From positions 17,184 to 81,183 of the forward strand of contig JAEYZG010000061.1 in assembly GCA_023428135.1 (NCBI GenBank): a stretch of DNA of 64,000 nt. The letters run 5' to 3'. Of the stretch, positions 42,396-52,130 are shown one piece after another (positions within the stretch are counted from its first letter, which is position 1; each line of letters begins with the position of its first letter). A program made the translations under genes and the position numbers. The notes under the pieces were generated by a model, which did not search any database, was not told where the DNA came from, and worked only from the letters and a program-made list of their open reading frames with translations. Source of the DNA: Bacteroidota bacterium. Lineage in GTDB: Bacteria > Bacteroidota > Bacteroidia > Cytophagales > Cytophagaceae.

Positions 42396-43457
42396 TTAAA
42401 ACTTAGGGCAAGGAATAACCATATCTTTCCTTCTTATTATTTTCCTGGTCTTAAAAACATATGACAATGAAAATTCATGTGCTCCTGCTGTCCTTGTAGC
42501 AGTAAGGCCAGAAATGGTCAGATCATAACTGTAACCAATCCCCAATCTGTCTGTTCGAACTCCTACCATTACTACAACTGCATCATGATTGAAGTTTTCC
42601 TGATTATATCGTTTAAAAGGTATACCTCTGTACCAAAGTCCTGTTACAACAGGCTCATAACAAACATATAACCCAAGATCGAGCTGGTCGAAATGCTCCT
42701 GATGTTTATATACAAAGGTCGGAGAAATGCTTCTTTCTTTCTGTTCTCCATATTTTTTCTTGTGCACCCCCTCTTTCAGAAAAAATTTTACACCTCCGTG
42801 AACCGTTGTTTTTATGGGAAGTTTATTTCCTCCTGTATTCAATGATTGATCCGGCTGATTGATATGACTGGATGCCATTCCCATCCAGAATTTATTATTA
42901 TAGAATAAAAAACCAGCTCCAAAATCAAAGTAATTAATGCTTGAGCTTTTACCGGCTAAATTATAAGGAATTCCAGAAATTCCGTCAATCTGACTTCCGA
43001 AGGTAAGGTTATAATAATCGATACTTCTTGAAACATAGCCAAATTGAATCCCTGGCCTGAAGACCAGTTTACTTGAAAGATTTACACGAAAGGAATACAT
43101 TCCACTTATAGAGGCTGATTTTAGAGCTCCCTCTCCTGCCTTGTCCAACATTGCCATTAACCCCACTCCACTTCTAAACTTTTCAAAGTTATGATCTAAC
43201 GAAGCTGCATAAGTAATAAAAGGCTTGGGAAGGTTTACCCATTGATATCTGTTATTAAACATAGCCCTGCTTTCATGAGTAGCACCGGCAAAAGCTGGAT
43301 TGAGATAAAGCGGTGCTGCATAATATTGGGAAAACTGGGGATCCTGAGCATAAGCACAATGAGGTAAGCTGAAAGCTGAAAGCATAAAGCTTAAAGCTAA
43401 AAGCTTAAAGTAAAAAGTGGAACACTTAGAGCTCAAAAATGTATGAGCAGTTGACAT
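42396..43457 (-). CDS. PorP/SprF family type IX secretion system outer-membrane protein
   Basis: 353-residue outer-membrane protein that helps a particular type IX substrate attach or move at the surface. Mature part begins Q-D-P-Q-F-S-Q-Y-Y-A-A-P-L-Y-L-N-P-A-F-A-G-A, the family hallmark, followed by barrel strands with many Tyr/Gly. The signal peptide is unusual: residues 16-31 are encoded by a run of seven-base repeats. It lies directly downstream of the PKD-repeat gene, the standard SprF position. A decayed copy of its 5' end lies just upstream (43529-43636). ATG 43457 is supported by that duplicate, which preserves the same start context. Confidence 0.92.
   Translation of the reverse strand: MSTAHTFLSSKCSTFYFKLLALSFMLSAFSLPHCAYAQDPQFSQYYAAPLYLNPAFAGATHESRAMFNNRYQWVNLPKPFITYAASLDHNFEKFRSGVGLMAMLDKAGEGALKSASISGMYSFRVNLSSKLVFRPGIQFGYVSRSIDYYNLTFGSQIDGISGIPYNLAGKSSSINYFDFGAGFLFYNNKFWMGMASSHINQPDQSLNTGGNKLPIKTTVHGGVKFFLKEGVHKKKYGEQKERSISPTFVYKHQEHFDQLDLGLYVCYEPVVTGLWYRGIPFKRYNQENFNHDAVVVMVGVRTDRLGIGYSYDLTISGLTATRTAGAHEFSLSYVFKTRKIIRRKDMVIPCPKF
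43365..43420. repeat. Heptad repeat run inside the porP-like signal-peptide coding region
   Basis: About seven units of AAGCTGA, AAGCTGA, AAGCATA, AAGCTTA, AAGCTAA, AAGCTTA, AAGTAAA in exact seven-base register. On the minus strand it encodes K-L-L-A-L-S-F-M-L-S-A-F-S-L, the hydrophobic core of the signal peptide. Confidence 0.85.
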
Positions 43458-43528
43458 TCTATCCCTTTTGTTTGTTGTTATTCTTTATTAATAAGATGAA
43501 GATACTTACAACTTAAAAGATCTCATCT

Positions 43529-43636
43529 TGAAAGCTGAAAGCGAAAGCTTAAAGTAGAAAACTTAGAGCTCAAAAATGGTTGAGCAGTTAACATTCTATC
43601 TCTTTTGTTTGTTGTTATTTTTTAATTTTAAGATGA
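43529..43636 (-). pseudogene. Truncated tandem duplicate of the porP-like gene 5' end
   Basis: Bases 43562-43636 repeat 43425-43499 at a constant offset of 137, with about eight differences in 75 by eye. The duplicate includes its own ATG (43594) and opens a frame M-L-T-A-Q-P-F-L-S-S-K-F-S-T, against M-S-T-A-H-T-F-L-S-S-K-C-S-T in the real gene. It then enters a heptad run (43529-43560) and stops after 23 codons. It lies between the PKD gene and porP, so it would be transcribed. Confidence 0.8.
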
Positions 43637-43734
43637 GGAAAATACCTCTTCCTGAATCCTTTTTTTGAAAGTAGATTTCGCCAAGTTTCATCACCAACTT
43701 CTATTCTTTACTAAAACTTAAAATCATCAGTATT

Positions 43735-43766
43735 ACTTTAAGCTTTTTGCTTTCAGCTTTTCGCTC
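43735..43766. repeat. Heptad-type repeat after the PKD-protein gene
   Basis: CTTTAAGCTTTTTGCTTTCAGC-type units, opposite orientation to the 43.4 kb run, begin 3 bases past the stop of the large gene. Confidence 0.65.
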
Positions 43767-43768
43767 CA

Positions 43769-46700
43769 TTACCATATCAAAGTAATGTCACCAGCATAAT
43801 CCTTCACCTTCCCGCTAGGCATCTTCACCCTAATCCTATACACATATACATCTTCCGGGCAAAGCTGATTTTTATAGTAACCATCCCATCCTATTGAAGC
43901 ATCTTTTGTTTCAAAGAGCATTTCTCCCCACTTGTTATAGATACTCATATAAAAATCCGTCACATCATGTAAACGAGGGTAGAATACCTCATTCAATCCA
44001 CTTCCATCTTTTCTCCCACCATTCGAACCTCCATGGTTGGGAGTAAAGGCATTTGGAATTTCAATAGAACCGCCCTCTTCAGCAAATGCGGCATCATCCA
44101 ACTCATAACTATTCATACACCCAAATTCGTTTTCAGCTGAAAGTTTCACTTTATATCTACCTGGTTTTTTATATACATGCAATGGACTTGTTTCTTCAGA
44201 AGAAGATTGATCTCCAAAATCCCATGTAAACTTTATAGCATTTTTAGATTTATTATTAAAAAAAATCGGATCAGGTATAAATACTACCTTAGGCTGAGAT
44301 ATGAAATAAGCGTCCGGAACTGGTCTTACAAATATGATTGAATCCTTTATAAGATAGTTTTCACCACCCATACCTTTAGCCAACAGTTTTACAGAATAGA
44401 CCCCAGGAATACCATAAATATGCTTGGGATTTTTCAGCTCTGAAGTCTCACCATCGCCAAACTCCCATAAAAATTGCTCTGCAAATTTAGATGTATTGTT
44501 AAATGAGATCTCCAAAGGTAAACACCCCTCTCCTTCTCCAGTGAAGCTGACAATCGGAGCAGTTGGCAACACATTGATATCTTTTGTTAAAGAGCTGGCA
44601 CACTTACCTGTATTTATAGAAAGTGTAAGTTTGTAGTTGCCATAAAATCCATAATAATGAACCTGAGGATCTCTCAAATCCGACGTACTCCCATCTCCAA
44701 AATCCCATCTGATATCAAAGGTTCCGGCAACACTATTGTTAATTATATAAATTGCAGAATCCGGCAATTGAATAGTTGTTGAGGATAAGGTAAAATTTGA
44801 TTCCGGGCCAGCCCAAACTAAAACTGACTTGGATATTTCTGACTCACAATTATGAACTGATCTAACTTTAAGAACTACATTAAATACTGTATCCTTTGAA
44901 GATGAATTCTGAAAAATGTGGACAGGAGAAGTTTCTAATGAAGTACTGCCATCTCCAAAATCCCAGGCATAATTTGATATCAATGAACCTGATGGTGCAA
45001 ACTTTGTCTTGAAAGGACTGCATCCTTCCATTTCCCCGACAAAATCAGGGAATACTTCAGGAAAAACAGTTACTTTTCTTATCATAGTATCTGCACAGTT
45101 ATTATCAGTTCCTGAAATCAGCTTCACATAAAACTCTTTGACTAAACCGGTTTTATTTTCATATACATGTGTAACACCTCCAAATAAAGTATCCAGTAAT
45201 ACACCATCTCCAAAGTCCCACTTATACCATTCCGCCTTCTGACTGCTGTTAGAAAAGCTTACTGATAACGGACTGCATCCAAAAGAAACAGATTCACTAA
45301 AATCAGCCTCTGGTTTGGGGTGTACAATTATTGTGTCATAGACGGTTGATGAGCAATTAAATGAAGATAAGGCATTCAGAGATACCCGAAATAAAGTATC
45401 CTTATCAGTAATATTGTTAAAAACATGTGTCGGTGTTGATGAAGAAGATTTGAAACCATCGCCGAAATCCCAGTTAAACTTATATTGCGCTCCTTCAGAA
45501 GACAAACCCACTATAAGCGGATGACAACCTTCCTTAGGTCTGGCTTCGATCTTAAATTCAGGCTCAGGATATACAATGATAGTTTTATTTTTTTCTAAAA
45601 AACAACCATAATCTGTAATAGCTCTGATCGATATGGGTTCATCTTTAACTATACCAGTCTTGTTAACAAAAGTATGATTAAATTCCAATGAAGTGACAAT
45701 AGTATCTTTACCTTGAATCGTCCATTTAAAGGAAGATGCTAAAGATGAATTATTGGACAACTTTATACTGGATGGACTGCACTGAGGTATCGAAGGAGTG
45801 AACAGGAAATCAGCTACAGGAGCCGGATAAACAGTAACAGTTTGTGTTAACGTATCCATACAACCCTTATCGGATTTGGCAATAAGTTTCAAAGGAAATT
45901 CAAGAATATCACTCCCTTTATTTAAATAAGTATGAAAGATAGTATCCTGGTTATCTGAAGTAACCAGTCCGGGAAAACCATCTCCAAAACTCCATTCATA
46001 GGTGTCAGTATTTTGTGATTTGTTAGTAATTTTAACTTCAAAAGGAGTGCAACCATTCCACTTATCTGATTCAAAAGAAGGAACCGGCAAAGGTGAAACA
46101 ATAGAATAAATTGTATCTTTCCTCTTACAGACATCCGTAGCTGCCTCAATGATTACTTCGTAAGTTCCGGGGGCATTATATAAATGAGATGGCAGCTTTG
46201 AAGTAGAGCTCTTCCCATCTCCGAATGACCAAGACCAGGATGTTATTTCAGTTCCTGGGGTATATGGGCTTAGATATTTTGCAGGAATAGGTCTTTCAAA
46301 GGTTCCATCCGGCAATTGCCAGCCAATTGATAAATGATCGTCCAGATTGCTTTCCTTATGGAGTGCTTCAATGTAGTATCTTTGATTTGCTTTCAGAAAA
46401 ATCGGCAAGGACTGCTGAGAAGTATATCTGTTCCACTGCCTCAAAGTAGTGGTACCGGACACATAAGCAATTTTGGTTTTATCAGAAACTTTTGAACTTG
46501 AACTAAGCCAGAGTTCAGAATCCCCATTGCTTGAGACCCAGAATGTATAAATACCGTCTGCCGGAGGACAAATAAACCCATGGATTCTGGAGCCATAATT
46601 ATCACCAATATTGACTGGCCCCTCAAAATAATCTGTAAGCAAAGAAGTCGAAGATGGCTTATCCGGAAAATTTACATGAGTAGTCAGTCTTACTACAGAT

Positions 46701-48292
46701 GCAGCACCAGTGATATTATCCCATTGTTCTCTCAAAATTGATCCTGAAGCACAAGATACGGCCGGGAGAAGATCTGACAAGTTTTTAAACTTACTAATAT
46801 CTCCCAGACAAACAGGATCTGAAGACACATTAAAAGAAATATCCGGAGGCACAATTACAGCAGCATTTCTTTCTGCAATACAGTTTAGGTTGTTGCGAAC
46901 TATTAAGCTGACGGTATAATAACCCGGATCAAAATCGACAGTCCAGGGACCAGGACCAACCTGAGTTATTCCATTCCCAAAATCCCATGTATAAGAAGAT
47001 CCACCGACTGATGCATTATTAAACAACACAGAGGCCTTTCCACAACCTGTAGGTTTATCAAAGGTAAAATTAGCCTGAGGAATCCCTACAACAGATATTA
47101 CAGAGACAGAGGTATCAGAACAGCCAAGGGCTTTATCCTGAATGGAAGCTAACTGCACTGTATAATTTCCAGCAGTTCTGAATTGATGGTAAAGAGTTGG
47201 ATTATTGTTTTCTATCCAGCCCGTTCCATCACCGAAATTCCATCTAAACCTGTTTGCCCCCCCTGTTGAAGTATTTTGAAACAATACTGAATCCCCGGCA
47301 CAGATTGCCGAAGCTGAAGTGGTAAATTGAGAAACAGGAGGATCAATAATTTCTACTTTCATAGAAGTCTGATTAACCCCACAAAAGTTGGAATCGAGAA
47401 GTGTAATATTATAAATTGTACCGGGAGATCCGGTAATAAATGCCTTAAGAGATCTGTTGACTGGCGTAGCCTGGAGCCAGGAAGTTGAAATACCCAAATC
47501 AGCAGAGACCCATTTTATTTTCCTGGCTTGTTTATTGTTGCAGTTATATTTAGAAACATCTTTAAAGATTACGGAGTCTGCCCCGCAAATTTGCTGTACA
47601 GAAGCACTGATGATCGCTGAATCAGTATCCCAGAAATTAAAAGGGCCATAACTGGCAAATGATGCATCACACAAACCTGTAGCAGTGAGACGGACAATCA
47701 TATTACAACTGGAAGTTCCTTTTTGATAAGTATGCGACATTACCTGGCCAGCATTGGAGGCATCTGTTACATCTTTAGTGCCATCTCCCCAGGACCATTC
47801 AAATTTTGTAAAAGGAGAAGTATTGGTAGAAGTGTTTTTGAATAACAGGATATTGGGGGCACAGGTACTGGCTCCGATTGTAGGAGGCAAAGCCGCTGCT
47901 CCAGCTTTTCTGTCATTAATAAAAGTACCTGTAATCGTTTTCTTAGTACAACCTGCTTTGGTTTCCGTAAGTGTTATTGTAAATTTTCCCAAACCGAATG
48001 AATGGGAAAGTATAGTATTGGAAGGCCAAAGTACACCTGATATTGGAGCAGAACCATCACCAAAGTCAATGGTATAATTCTGAATATCATGAGGAGCCAT
48101 CAACTCCAGATTATATGTATCAGGATCAGTTTCGTTATCGATACAATTGACCCACGTCTGGGAAGAACTTGGATTTGCGTATGTTAAATCATATAATTCC
48201 GGTAAAGCACACTGAGCCATTGCCCCAATAGAGCCAAGACTCAATAAAAACAAAATGTAAATTTTCCAGGTAATTGATATTTTTTCACGCAT
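43769..48292 (-). CDS. Giant PKD-repeat protein with PA14 domain and gliding-motility-type C-terminal domain (T9SS substrate)
   Basis: 1507 residues from the ATG at 48292, which begins a clear signal peptide (M-R-E-K-I-S-I-T-W ... A-M-A-Q). An ATG at 48313 is the alternative. Over ten PKD/Ig-like units carry the W-x-F-G-D-G motif. At about 520-677 a PA14-type domain (Y-F-E-G-P, G-I-Y-T-F-W-V-S-S-N-G-D-S-E-L-W-L) is inserted between PKD units; PA14 often binds sugars. The C-terminal ~95 residues (I-P-N-A-F-T-P-N, I-Y-N-K-W-G-E-M-L-F-E, D-V-Y-V-Y-R-I-R-V) form the gliding-motility-associated, type B sorting domain. Export through the type IX system to the surface is expected, with the PorP/SprF protein next door as partner. 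Possible SprB-like adhesin or polysaccharide binder. Confidence 0.92.
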   Translation of the reverse strand: MREKISITWKIYILFLLSLGSIGAMAQCALPELYDLTYANPSSSQTWVNCIDNETDPDTYNLELMAPHDIQNYTIDFGDGSAPISGVLWPSNTILSHSFGLGKFTITLTETKAGCTKKTITGTFINDRKAGAAALPPTIGASTCAPNILLFKNTSTNTSPFTKFEWSWGDGTKDVTDASNAGQVMSHTYQKGTSSCNMIVRLTATGLCDASFASYGPFNFWDTDSAIISASVQQICGADSVIFKDVSKYNCNNKQARKIKWVSADLGISTSWLQATPVNRSLKAFITGSPGTIYNITLLDSNFCGVNQTSMKVEIIDPPVSQFTTSASAICAGDSVLFQNTSTGGANRFRWNFGDGTGWIENNNPTLYHQFRTAGNYTVQLASIQDKALGCSDTSVSVISVVGIPQANFTFDKPTGCGKASVLFNNASVGGSSYTWDFGNGITQVGPGPWTVDFDPGYYTVSLIVRNNLNCIAERNAAVIVPPDISFNVSSDPVCLGDISKFKNLSDLLPAVSCASGSILREQWDNITGAASVVRLTTHVNFPDKPSSTSLLTDYFEGPVNIGDNYGSRIHGFICPPADGIYTFWVSSNGDSELWLSSSSKVSDKTKIAYVSGTTTLRQWNRYTSQQSLPIFLKANQRYYIEALHKESNLDDHLSIGWQLPDGTFERPIPAKYLSPYTPGTEITSWSWSFGDGKSSTSKLPSHLYNAPGTYEVIIEAATDVCKRKDTIYSIVSPLPVPSFESDKWNGCTPFEVKITNKSQNTDTYEWSFGDGFPGLVTSDNQDTIFHTYLNKGSDILEFPLKLIAKSDKGCMDTLTQTVTVYPAPVADFLFTPSIPQCSPSSIKLSNNSSLASSFKWTIQGKDTIVTSLEFNHTFVNKTGIVKDEPISIRAITDYGCFLEKNKTIIVYPEPEFKIEARPKEGCHPLIVGLSSEGAQYKFNWDFGDGFKSSSSTPTHVFNNITDKDTLFRVSLNALSSFNCSSTVYDTIIVHPKPEADFSESVSFGCSPLSVSFSNSSQKAEWYKWDFGDGVLLDTLFGGVTHVYENKTGLVKEFYVKLISGTDNNCADTMIRKVTVFPEVFPDFVGEMEGCSPFKTKFAPSGSLISNYAWDFGDGSTSLETSPVHIFQNSSSKDTVFNVVLKVRSVHNCESEISKSVLVWAGPESNFTLSSTTIQLPDSAIYIINNSVAGTFDIRWDFGDGSTSDLRDPQVHYYGFYGNYKLTLSINTGKCASSLTKDINVLPTAPIVSFTGEGEGCLPLEISFNNTSKFAEQFLWEFGDGETSELKNPKHIYGIPGVYSVKLLAKGMGGENYLIKDSIIFVRPVPDAYFISQPKVVFIPDPIFFNNKSKNAIKFTWDFGDQSSSEETSPLHVYKKPGRYKVKLSAENEFGCMNSYELDDAAFAEEGGSIEIPNAFTPNHGGSNGGRKDGSGLNEVFYPRLHDVTDFYMSIYNKWGEMLFETKDASIGWDGYYKNQLCPEDVYVYRIRVKMPSGKVKDYAGDITLIW

Positions 48293-48530
48293 AAATACAG
48301 TCCCAGCTGTCATAATATATCCGTTAGGCAATTGATCAGGTGTGCCTTATTTGCAGAAAACAACTTCACAAGATAATCAAAAAGTGAGAATGACAGAACT
48401 TATTTTGACAGATTTCCATTTCCAAGACGAGGATTCATGGTATACCCTTATTAAAGTTTCACATTCTCAGCTTTTCAAAAAAATAATACACAAAAAAGGG
48501 GTTTTGTATGAATTTATAAGACGAAACATA

Positions 48531-48538
48531 TACCTTTG
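48531..48538 (+). promoter_or_regulatory. -7 promoter box before pyrG
   Basis: TACCTTTG fits TAnnTTTG, 35 bases before the start. A TTG at 48504-48506 is 24 bases upstream, slightly too far for the -33 element. Confidence 0.45.
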
Positions 48539-48573
48539 TATCCCATAAGTAAAATAGAGTCTTTTTAGTACTT

Positions 48574-50205
48574 ATGGCTTCTGCTAAATATATCTTTGTA
48601 ACCGGAGGGGTAACCTCATCATTAGGAAAAGGAATAATCTCCGCATCTCTCGCGAAACTGCTTCAGTCCAGAGGATTTTCCGTCACCATTCAAAAATTTG
48701 ATCCCTATATTAATATAGATCCGGGGACACTAAATCCTTATGAACATGGCGAATGCTATGTAACTGAGGATGGAGCTGAAACAGATCTGGATTTGGGTCA
48801 CTATGAAAGGTTTTTGAATATCAATACTTCTCAGGCAAATAATGTCACTACCGGAAGAATTTACCATAATGTAATTTCAAAGGAAAGAGAAGGTGCATTT
48901 TTAGGAAAAACCGTTCAGGTTATTCCTCACATCACGGATGAAATCAAAAGAAACTTCCTTGCTTTAGGAGAAAAAGGAAACTATGATATAGTTATTACAG
49001 AAATAGGCGGATGCGTAGGCGATATTGAGTCCCTTCCCTTTATAGAAGCTGTAAGACAGTTAAGATGGGATCTTGGTCCTCATGATACGCTCGTGATCCA
49101 CCTTACCCTGGTTCCGTTCCTTAAAACAGCAGGAGAATTAAAAACAAAACCAACACAACATTCTGTAAAACAGCTTTCTGAATCAGGAATTCAGCCAGAT
49201 ATACTTGTTTGCCGTTCAGAACACCCCATTCCTGCCGAAATCAGAAAAAAACTTGCCCTTTTCTGTAACGTAAATATCAATTCAGTAATTGAATCCCTTG
49301 ATGCTGAAACGATTTACGATGTTCCTTTATTAATGAAAAAGGAAAAACTGGACGAAAGAGTGTTAACAAAGCTCAAACTTCCTCATAAAGGAGAAGCCAA
49401 AATCGACACCTGGAAAGATTTTCTCGGGAAACTGAAAAATCCATCCCATGAAGTACAGATTGGTCTAGTTGGAAAATATGTAGAATTACCTGACGCATAT
49501 AAATCTATTGCTGAAGCATTTGTACATTCGGGTGCGGAAAATGAATGTAAGGTAAAAATCAAATGGATTCAGTCTGAACACCTTACTACCGAAACTATTC
49601 CGTCTGTTTTAGGTAATCTTGATGGAATACTGGTAGCACCAGGTTTTGGAGAAAGAGGAATTGAAGGGAAAATTCAAGCAGTTAAATTTGCCAGAGAAAA
49701 TCATATACCATTCTTTGGTATATGTCTGGGAATGCAATGTGCAGCAATCGAGTTTGCCAGAAATGTGGTTGGTATTAAAGACGCAGCATCTGCCGAATTG
49801 GACAAGAAGACCCCTAACCCGGTAATTGATTTGATGGAATCTCAGAAAAACGTTACGAAAAAAGGCGGAACTATGAGATTGGGAGCTTACCCATGCGAAC
49901 TAACCAAAGGAAGTAAAGCACATCATATCTATGGTAAATCTAAAATTACCGAAAGACACAGACACAGATATGAATTTAACAACAAGTATCTTAAACAGTT
50001 TGAAAAAGCAGGTATGATTGCATCCGGAATAAACCCGGATACAGGTCTGGTAGAAATTATAGAATTAAAGGATCACAGATTTTATATAGGTACACAGTTC
50101 CACCCAGAGCTGAAAAGTACAGTATTAAATCCACATCCGCTGTTTGTTAAATTTGTAAAAGCAGCCATTGAATTTTCAAAAGAAAAGGAGTCTAAAACAG
50201 AATAA
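48574..50205 (+). CDS. pyrG: CTP synthase
   Basis: Aminates UTP to CTP using glutamine; 543 residues. The amidoligase domain starts Y-I-F-V-T-G-G-V-T-S-S-L-G-K-G-I and has E-D-G-A-E-T-D-L-D-L-G-H-Y-E-R near 67-81. The C-terminal glutaminase has F-F-G-I-C-L-G-M-Q with the catalytic Cys, and T-Q-F-H-P-E-L near the end. It is divergent from the large PKD gene and followed 36 bases later by yidC. Confidence 0.97.
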   Translation: MASAKYIFVTGGVTSSLGKGIISASLAKLLQSRGFSVTIQKFDPYINIDPGTLNPYEHGECYVTEDGAETDLDLGHYERFLNINTSQANNVTTGRIYHNVISKEREGAFLGKTVQVIPHITDEIKRNFLALGEKGNYDIVITEIGGCVGDIESLPFIEAVRQLRWDLGPHDTLVIHLTLVPFLKTAGELKTKPTQHSVKQLSESGIQPDILVCRSEHPIPAEIRKKLALFCNVNINSVIESLDAETIYDVPLLMKKEKLDERVLTKLKLPHKGEAKIDTWKDFLGKLKNPSHEVQIGLVGKYVELPDAYKSIAEAFVHSGAENECKVKIKWIQSEHLTTETIPSVLGNLDGILVAPGFGERGIEGKIQAVKFARENHIPFFGICLGMQCAAIEFARNVVGIKDAASAELDKKTPNPVIDLMESQKNVTKKGGTMRLGAYPCELTKGSKAHHIYGKSKITERHRHRYEFNNKYLKQFEKAGMIASGINPDTGLVEIIELKDHRFYIGTQFHPELKSTVLNPHPLFVKFVKAAIEFSKEKESKTE

Positions 50206-50241
50206 TAACCGAAAATATTTTTAGATAATTAATAATTTAAG

Positions 50242-52050
50242 ATGGATAAGAATCAGGTTACGGGGATAGTGTTAATTACTGCCATGATGTTACTGTACTT
50301 TATGTACTTCGGGCAAAAAGATAAACCCCAACCAAACGCACAACAACAAACAACTCAGGTTACTCCCAAAAAATCAGAAGAAGAAATTCCTGATTCGGTA
50401 AAACAACAGCAGCTAAAAGCTGCATACGGGGAGCTTGCCAATCTGGCTTCCGGAGAAGCAAAAGATGTTGTAGCTGAAAATAAAGACATCAAGGTTACTT
50501 TTTCTTCAAAAGGTGGTAAAATCAAAAGTGTTCTTTTGAAACACTATCTGACCGACCAGAAAAAACCTTTGTATCTTGTCAATGAAGAGAACAGTAAAAT
50601 ATCCCTTCTTGCTGCATCTAAAACCGGAAATCTTGACTTATCAACACTGTTTTATGAGGCTGAGACTCAAAAGGCAGGAGATACCACAAAGGTAATTTTC
50701 AAAGCTACTTTATCTCCGGGAAATGCCATTTCCCAAACTTACTCTATTGCCCCTGAAGGATATTTGGTTAACTACGACCTGAAATTTGACGGCATGACTG
50801 GCATTCTGCTAAACCAACCAGTAGTTTTTGACTGGAAAGCAGATGCTCCCAAGGTGGAATATGACCTGAAACAAAGTAGAATTACTACTTCAGTAAATTA
50901 TTATACAGTAAAAGAAGGTTTTGATCACCTTAATGAAACCTCAGATGATCCGGAAAGCGCTACTTTAAGCGAACCGATTAAATGGGTTTCCATGAAACAA
51001 AAATTCTTCAACGCCGGATTTATTGCAGAGAATGAATTTTCAAACGCAACAGTTAAAAGTCATGTAACGCAAGGTGATACTACAAGTCTGAAGCACCTGG
51101 AAGCTTCAGTATCATTGCCTTATAATGATTTAACTTCAGGAAAAGGAAACTACAAATTCTATTTCGGACCCAATCATTATCAGACTCTTAAAGCAGTTCC
51201 TGCTCCTGATTATGACAAAAACGTATACCTGGGATGGCCTGTTATCAACCTGATCAACAGATTCATTGTAATTCCCGTATTTAATTTCTTCGAAACATTT
51301 ATCGGAAATTACGGAGTCATCATCATCATTCTCGTCTTTTTATTAAAAGCTATACTATTTCCTCTTAGCTACAAGTCATACATTTCAATGGCAAAAATGA
51401 AAGTATTGAAGCCGGAAATTGACGAAATAAAGGAAAGAAACGGCGATGACATGCAGAAAGTGCAGGCAGAGCAGATGCAGTTATATCAAAAAGTTGGAAT
51501 TAATCCATTAAGCGGGTGCATTCCTGTACTTTTACAGACTCCTATCCTTCTTGCAATGTTCAACTTCTTCCCTAACTCTATAGAACTAAGACAAGAGCCA
51601 TTCTTATGGGCAAACGACCTTTCCACTTATGATTCCATCTTTTCATGGAACACTCATATCTGGGGACTGAGCGATACTTATGGAAATCATTTCAGTTTAT
51701 TTACCTTCCTGATGACCCTTTCTACCCTATTGTTAACCTGGGTAAATAATCAGGTAAGTACAGTTACCGGTCCTATGAAATCTGTTTCATACATTATGCC
51801 GGTTGTCTTTATGTTTGTTCTTAACTCCTTCCCTGCTGGTTTGAGTTTCTATTACCTTGTTTCAAACTTAGTTTCTATCGGACAGCAATATATTATCAAA
51901 GGATTTGTTGATGAAGACAAAATCAGAGCTGTTTTAGATGAGAACAGAAAGAAATATGCTACCACTGGAGGCAAAAAATCCAAATGGATGCAAAGAGTGG
52001 AAGAAGCGATGAAGGCAAGAGAAGAAGAAGTTAAGAAGAAGAAGAAATAA
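50242..52050 (+). CDS. yidC: Membrane protein insertase YidC
   Basis: Inserts and folds inner-membrane proteins, alone or with SecYEG; 602 residues. One N-terminal membrane helix (M-M-L-L-Y-F-M-Y-F-G, about 10-22) is followed by the large periplasmic beta domain typical of Gram-negatives (about 65-320) and five C-terminal helices (about 345-560). These include G-C-I-P-V-L-L-Q-T-P-I-L-L-A-M-F and M-P-V-V-F-M-F-V-L-N-S-F-P-A-G-L-S-F-Y-Y-L. The tail is very basic (K-K-K-K-K), good for ribosome contact. A strong terminator follows. Confidence 0.96.
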   Translation: MDKNQVTGIVLITAMMLLYFMYFGQKDKPQPNAQQQTTQVTPKKSEEEIPDSVKQQQLKAAYGELANLASGEAKDVVAENKDIKVTFSSKGGKIKSVLLKHYLTDQKKPLYLVNEENSKISLLAASKTGNLDLSTLFYEAETQKAGDTTKVIFKATLSPGNAISQTYSIAPEGYLVNYDLKFDGMTGILLNQPVVFDWKADAPKVEYDLKQSRITTSVNYYTVKEGFDHLNETSDDPESATLSEPIKWVSMKQKFFNAGFIAENEFSNATVKSHVTQGDTTSLKHLEASVSLPYNDLTSGKGNYKFYFGPNHYQTLKAVPAPDYDKNVYLGWPVINLINRFIVIPVFNFFETFIGNYGVIIIILVFLLKAILFPLSYKSYISMAKMKVLKPEIDEIKERNGDDMQKVQAEQMQLYQKVGINPLSGCIPVLLQTPILLAMFNFFPNSIELRQEPFLWANDLSTYDSIFSWNTHIWGLSDTYGNHFSLFTFLMTLSTLLLTWVNNQVSTVTGPMKSVSYIMPVVFMFVLNSFPAGLSFYYLVSNLVSIGQQYIIKGFVDEDKIRAVLDENRKKYATTGGKKSKWMQRVEEAMKAREEEVKKKKK

Positions 52051-52100
52051 ATAAGCGGAAAGCTAAAGGCTTAAAGCGGAAAGTTTTAAAGCAAAAAGTC
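52051..52100. repeat. Heptad repeat downstream of yidC
   Basis: GGAAAGC, TAAAGGC, TTAAAGC, GGAAAGT and TTTAAAGC units, the same family as at 43.4 and 61.8 kb, between the yidC stop and its terminator. Confidence 0.75.
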
Positions 52101-52130
52101 AAAACCTGAGGTTTTGACTTTTTGCTTTTT
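52090..52130 (+). terminator. Terminator of pyrG-yidC
   Basis: A 17-bp perfect stem (52090-52106 with 52110-52126), a 3-base loop and a following T-run. Confidence 0.88.

Noticed and set aside
48342..48548. 68-residue ORF in front of pyrG
   Set aside because: It overlaps the pyrG promoter region, starts near the PKD gene leader, and has no protein-like pattern; most likely chance.
48574..50205. Special pyrG leader regulation by G-run slippage as in Gram-positives
   Set aside because: The predicted start region has no run of G or pyrimidine attenuator.
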